Assembly (NCBI RefSeq): GCF_943913955.1
Contig: NZ_CALUAE010000017.1
Span: 1 to 64,000 of the forward strand
Reading direction: 5' to 3'
DNA: 64,000 bases
Source: Mycolicibacterium bacteremicum
GTDB lineage: Bacteria; Actinomycetota; Actinomycetes; Mycobacteriales; Mycobacteriaceae
Part shown: positions 61,039 through 64,000 of the stretch, one piece after another
How positions within the stretch are numbered: position 1 is the stretch's first letter
Layout of the letters: each line of letters starts with the position of its first letter
Notes under the pieces: model-generated
Databases searched by the model: none
Told to the model about the DNA's origin: nothing
What the model saw: the letters and a program-made list of their open reading frames with translations, nothing else
Position numbers and translations under genes: made by a program

Positions 61039-62705
61039 GCGTCTTTCCTCACTCTCGAGGCTGCGCGCTTAGGCGGTACCTTCCCGACGCCCACGTCCAG
61101 GATGTCGGCTTTGACGTCAGACCGCGTTGGCAGGGCGCCTGCGCTTTTTCGGCCCTGGGCTACCTTGGCCTTGCGGCCCTGGGCAACCTTGGCCACATTC
61201 GAGCCGTTTTGGGCGTGTTCGGTTGGGTGGTGCTCAGTTCGTGCGGTTGTCGGGGTCGTTACATAATCACCCATGTCGACCTTGGACAGTGCGCGCTTGA
61301 ACTGGGTGGCGAAACCGGGGTACATGGTGCCGTTGTATCCGTCATTCGTGAGGTACCAGCTCTTGCAACCCGAATTCCAAGTCGTACTTCCCAACCGCTG
61401 CTGTACCTCGCCGTGGTAATTATTTTGCCGATCTTCGCGGACCTCGAGCGTACTGAGATCATTCGCGATGATCGCGCCGATGGCTTTGACGATGTAGTTG
61501 ATCTCGGCCTCCATGTACACGAGGGCCGAGTTATGGCCGGGCCCTGAATTTGGTCCGAAGGTGAAGAAAAGATTGGGATAGCCTGCGACGGTGACGCTCC
61601 GGTACGCATAGGCGCCCTGGGACCACTCGTCGGAGAGCTCACGACCATGCGCGCCTCGGATGGGAAAAGGTGTGCCAGCCTTGCATACATCGAAGCCGGT
61701 GGCGAAGACGATGCAGTCCAGTTCGTGTTCGATGCCATCTGCGGTCCGTATGCCATTCGGCGACAGGGTCGCGATCGGCCATGAGACGAGCTTGCAGTTG
61801 TCGCGCTGAAGAGCGGGGTAGTAATCGCTGCTCATCAGCATCCGTTTGCAGCCGGCACGGAAGTTCGGCGTCAGCTGGCGCCTGAGCCAAGTATCCGATA
61901 CCTGCCTCCGCAAATTCGCCTTCGCCAGTAGCTGGATGCCAGTGGTGACCGGGGTATCCCAGACCATGCCGACGGCCATGAGCTCGTGGCCCCAAAACCA
62001 CGCCTGCCGTCCGACGTTCTGCACGCGAGGCAAGCGACGAAACGCCGTCCGCACCCACTGCGGATGGGAGAAGTCGGGCCGAGGGAGGACCCAGCCGGGG
62101 GTGCGTTGGAAGACCTTGACCGACCGCGCAGTCTTCACCAGTTCGGGAATGATCTGAACAGCGCTGGCTCCGGTGCCGATCACGGCGACACGTTTGTCGC
62201 TCATGTCGTAGTCGTGATCCCAACGCGCACTGTGGATCTTGTGACCATCGAAGGTGTCCAGTCCGCGGATGTCCGGCAGGCTCGCATTCGCCAGCGGCCC
62301 ACTGGCCATCACTGCGGTGCGCGCCGTGAACTGCGAGCCGTCAGCTGTCTGCGCCGTCCACAGTGCGCTTTCCTCGTCGAACTCCAGACCGGTGACGTTC
62401 ACTCCGAACCGGATGAAACGCGACAGCGAGTACTTGTCGACCATCGTCTTGATGTAGCCGAGGATCTCGGCGCTGCCCGAATACGCGCGGGACCAGTCCG
62501 GATTTTGCTCGAACCCGTAGGAATAGAGCAGCGACGGGATGTCGCACGCCGCGCCGGGATAGGTGTTGTCCCGCCAGGTACCACCCACCTCGTCGGCACG
62601 TTCAAGGACAACGAAATCGTCGATACCCTGTTGTAGCAACCGGATTGCGGTTCCCAGGCCGGCGAAACCCGCACCGACGATCAAGACGGTCGTGGTGTCG
62701 CTCAT
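61035..62705 (-). CDS. Baeyer-Villiger-type flavin monooxygenase 3 with a basic C-terminal tail
   Basis: A 556-residue class B flavin monooxygenase: LIVGAGFAGLGTAIRLL, VGGTWRDNTYPGAACDIPS, the fingerprint FDGHKIHSARWDHD and VIGTGASAVQI. After the normal family end (about residue 490, YPGFATQFKRAL) it has about 65 extra residues rich in Lys, Arg, Ala and Gln with a repeated AKVAQGRK (61148-61194 on the DNA). ATG 62705 overlaps the stop of the diiron protein gene (ATGA); the stop overlaps the start of monooxygenase 2. Confidence 0.92.
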   Translation of the reverse strand: MSDTTTVLIVGAGFAGLGTAIRLLQQGIDDFVVLERADEVGGTWRDNTYPGAACDIPSLLYSYGFEQNPDWSRAYSGSAEILGYIKTMVDKYSLSRFIRFGVNVTGLEFDEESALWTAQTADGSQFTARTAVMASGPLANASLPDIRGLDTFDGHKIHSARWDHDYDMSDKRVAVIGTGASAVQIIPELVKTARSVKVFQRTPGWVLPRPDFSHPQWVRTAFRRLPRVQNVGRQAWFWGHELMAVGMVWDTPVTTGIQLLAKANLRRQVSDTWLRRQLTPNFRAGCKRMLMSSDYYPALQRDNCKLVSWPIATLSPNGIRTADGIEHELDCIVFATGFDVCKAGTPFPIRGAHGRELSDEWSQGAYAYRSVTVAGYPNLFFTFGPNSGPGHNSALVYMEAEINYIVKAIGAIIANDLSTLEVREDRQNNYHGEVQQRLGSTTWNSGCKSWYLTNDGYNGTMYPGFATQFKRALSKVDMGDYVTTPTTARTEHHPTEHAQNGSNVAKVAQGRKAKVAQGRKSAGALPTRSDVKADILDVGVGKVPPKRAASRVRKDA

Positions 62706-63625
62706 CTGGCCACCGGTTCGTAGGTCAGCTCTTCTGTCCACGTCGGTGACTTACCGAGCACCTCGGTGGGGAAGTGGTCGATCGCGGTACCCAGCCGCTG
62801 CGAAATGAAATGCAATGGCTGAGAACGCTTGATGCTGGCGGACATGTGAGCCTTCAAGATGTGGTAGCCCGGAACGCGGCGCGTGAACTCACTACGATCT
62901 CCGACGTTCTCGTACCGCATCACCGCGTTGTAGAGCTTCTCCTCCGACAATCCCATGGCGTTGAGATTGGTCAACATCCTGGTGAGCAACGGCACGTAGA
63001 GGACGCCGCCGAGAAGGATTCTCGGGTCGATGAGCGCCCCCATCGTCTGAGTCGCATGAATGCGCATGGGGCTGGCGCCGAGGTCGTTCAGAACCTGGAA
63101 TCCCACTGCCAAGTGCCGCGATTCGTCGTTGTTGACCTTGTTGAAGACCTCGGCGCAGAGCGGATCCTGCACCTCGTCGAGAAGGAACTTGAGCAATGCT
63201 CCGTCGAGCGCAGTCTCCAAGGCTGGGATCGCCGCTCCGATCACCGTCAGCGGGAGGGCCTCGGCGTATCGGTCGATCCACTCGATGACCAGTCGAATAT
63301 TCTTGTTCGGCACCGGGATTTCCCCTTCCTCGAGCATCCCCCACCGCTGCATGAGCGCCAGCTCCGCGTTGGCGTGCCGCTGCTCCTCGGCATGGAAATA
63401 CCGGTAGATGTCACCTAGAGCCTCGAACGGCGCTTTCGGCGCCATGGCGGCGAACGCGCGTGCACCGACGTGTTCTATCCACACCACGTCAGCCATGAAC
63501 TGCTTCAGTTCGGGCCGCTGCTCATCAGTGATTTTATCGGCGCCCGGCGCATCCCAATCGATGTCGGCCAGCGCCCACTGCCGATTCTTGATCGTCTCGA
63601 GCATATCGCTGTATTTGAATGCCAT
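62702..63625 (-). CDS. Ferritin-like diiron carboxylate protein
   Basis: A 307-residue helical protein with a ferritin-like diiron site: Glu in VVWIEHVGARAF, E-x-x-H in FHAEEQRHANAEL, a further Glu in PALETALDG and E-x-x-H in NDESRHLAVGF. Its exact reaction is unknown; such proteins hydroxylate, desaturate or oxidise. It lies first before three Baeyer-Villiger enzymes, and its stop overlaps the start of monooxygenase 3. It could make an oxygenated substrate for them. GGAG lies just before the ATG at 63625. Confidence 0.85.
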   Translation of the reverse strand: MAFKYSDMLETIKNRQWALADIDWDAPGADKITDEQRPELKQFMADVVWIEHVGARAFAAMAPKAPFEALGDIYRYFHAEEQRHANAELALMQRWGMLEEGEIPVPNKNIRLVIEWIDRYAEALPLTVIGAAIPALETALDGALLKFLLDEVQDPLCAEVFNKVNNDESRHLAVGFQVLNDLGASPMRIHATQTMGALIDPRILLGGVLYVPLLTRMLTNLNAMGLSEEKLYNAVMRYENVGDRSEFTRRVPGYHILKAHMSASIKRSQPLHFISQRLGTAIDHFPTEVLGKSPTWTEELTYEPVAR

Positions 63626-63656
63626 TGGAGTCTCCTTTGTCTTTGTCTGGAATGAC

Positions 63657-64000
63657 TTAGCGCGCGATTCGCTCAACCAAACCGAGCGCACGGGTATACG
63701 TGGCAGGCACTGCCCGCTTAAATAACCAGAGAATCTTCGCGTCGACTTGGGGTAGGACGTGCAACTGACCGCGATCGTTCGCGTCCAACGTTTTGCGCGC
63801 CACCGATTCCGCCGACACGCCGGTCCACTTCATCAAATTCGTTGCCAGCTTGGCGGCCGACTCCTCAATACCAGGGTTATCGACGATGTTGGTCTTGACA
63901 AATGTCGGGCACAGTACAGTCACCGCCACACCAGTACCACTCAGCTCGGCCGCCAAAGTCTCGGATAGCGAGAGCACGCCGGCCTTGCTGACGTTATAGG
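63657..64000 (-). CDS. Short-chain dehydrogenase/reductase, C-terminal part (cut by window edge)
   Basis: The last 113 codons of an SDR whose start is outside the window. The catalytic Tyr and Lys are visible at the right edge (YNVSKAGVLSLSE), followed by VTVLCPTFVKTNIVDNP and a helical C-terminus typical of SadH-like or SDR family proteins linked to BVMO genes. It is 31 bp upstream of the diiron protein gene, so it belongs to the same operon and could supply ketones from secondary alcohols. Confidence 0.85.
   Translation of the reverse strand, partial: YNVSKAGVLSLSETLAAELSGTGVAVTVLCPTFVKTNIVDNPGIEESAAKLATNLMKWTGVSAESVARKTLDANDRGQLHVLPQVDAKILWLFKRAVPATYTRALGLVERIAR

Overview
The window is high-GC actinobacterial DNA from a mycobacterium, most likely an environmental Mycolicibacterium-type species. 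The left 23 kb has the same gene order as the Mycobacterium tuberculosis segment Rv3658c to Rv3684: tadB/tadA/ssd, 6C RNA, HAD phosphatase, Ms1 RNA, Rv3662c-like gene, acs, serine protease, holin-like protein, ephE, marP, CoA-type Nudix, thioredoxin-like protein, nth, Rv3675, crp, MBL hydrolase, RidA, DUF4177, two ArsA-like ATPases, whiB4, ponA2, metallophosphoesterase and the PLP enzyme Cds1, ending at tRNA-Pro(CGG). I assign these by remembered synteny and by motifs visible in the proteins. Many core genes start 6-7 nt after a TANNNT hexamer, which is the leaderless mRNA arrangement common in mycobacteria.

Immediately right of tRNA-Pro is an integrated mobile element (about 23.07-30.7 kb). 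It has a tyrosine integrase facing the tRNA, a divergent excisionase-type HTH protein, a replication-type P-loop ATPase, a small unknown protein, a translationally coupled three-gene cargo operon (TIGR04255 family protein, HTH/Xre-ParS-like protein, SQTCD-motif protein) and a coiled-coil/HTH/zinc-ribbon protein. No virion or transfer genes are seen, so it resembles a small satellite-like or integrative element. I regard the three-gene operon as the best candidate for an undescribed system. No right attachment repeat was found by eye, so the island may extend past the window.

From 31 kb to the right edge lies accessory catabolic DNA with TetR regulators, decayed genes and Shine-Dalgarno-led starts. 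(1) 31-37.5 kb: TetR, thioesterase, KstR-like TetR, DUF6188, LLM-class oxidoreductase, a thioesterase lacking a canonical start codon, and a coupled transglutaminase-like/BtrH-like pair. (2) 37.8-45.4 kb: an alkane terminal-oxidation operon (2Fe-2S ferredoxin, CYP153, ferredoxin reductase, SCP2, acyl-CoA ligase, alcohol dehydrogenase) divergent from an AraC regulator. (3) 45.6-50.8 kb: carboxylesterase, enoyl-CoA hydratase-like protein, TIGR03084 protein and AtuA-like protein. (4) 51.2-56.7 kb: TetRs, acyl-CoA dehydrogenase, SDR, a decayed class III adenylate cyclase and a decayed CYP136-like P450. (5) 56.8-64 kb: an operon with an SDR, a diiron ferritin-like protein, three Baeyer-Villiger monooxygenases and an HSL-type esterase.

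Together the right side could take alkanes or ketones through terminal oxidation (CYP153, alcohol dehydrogenase, ligase) and through a ketone-ester route (SDR, BVMO, esterase), feeding acyl-CoA metabolism. The substrate is inferred from enzyme families, not shown by the sequence.
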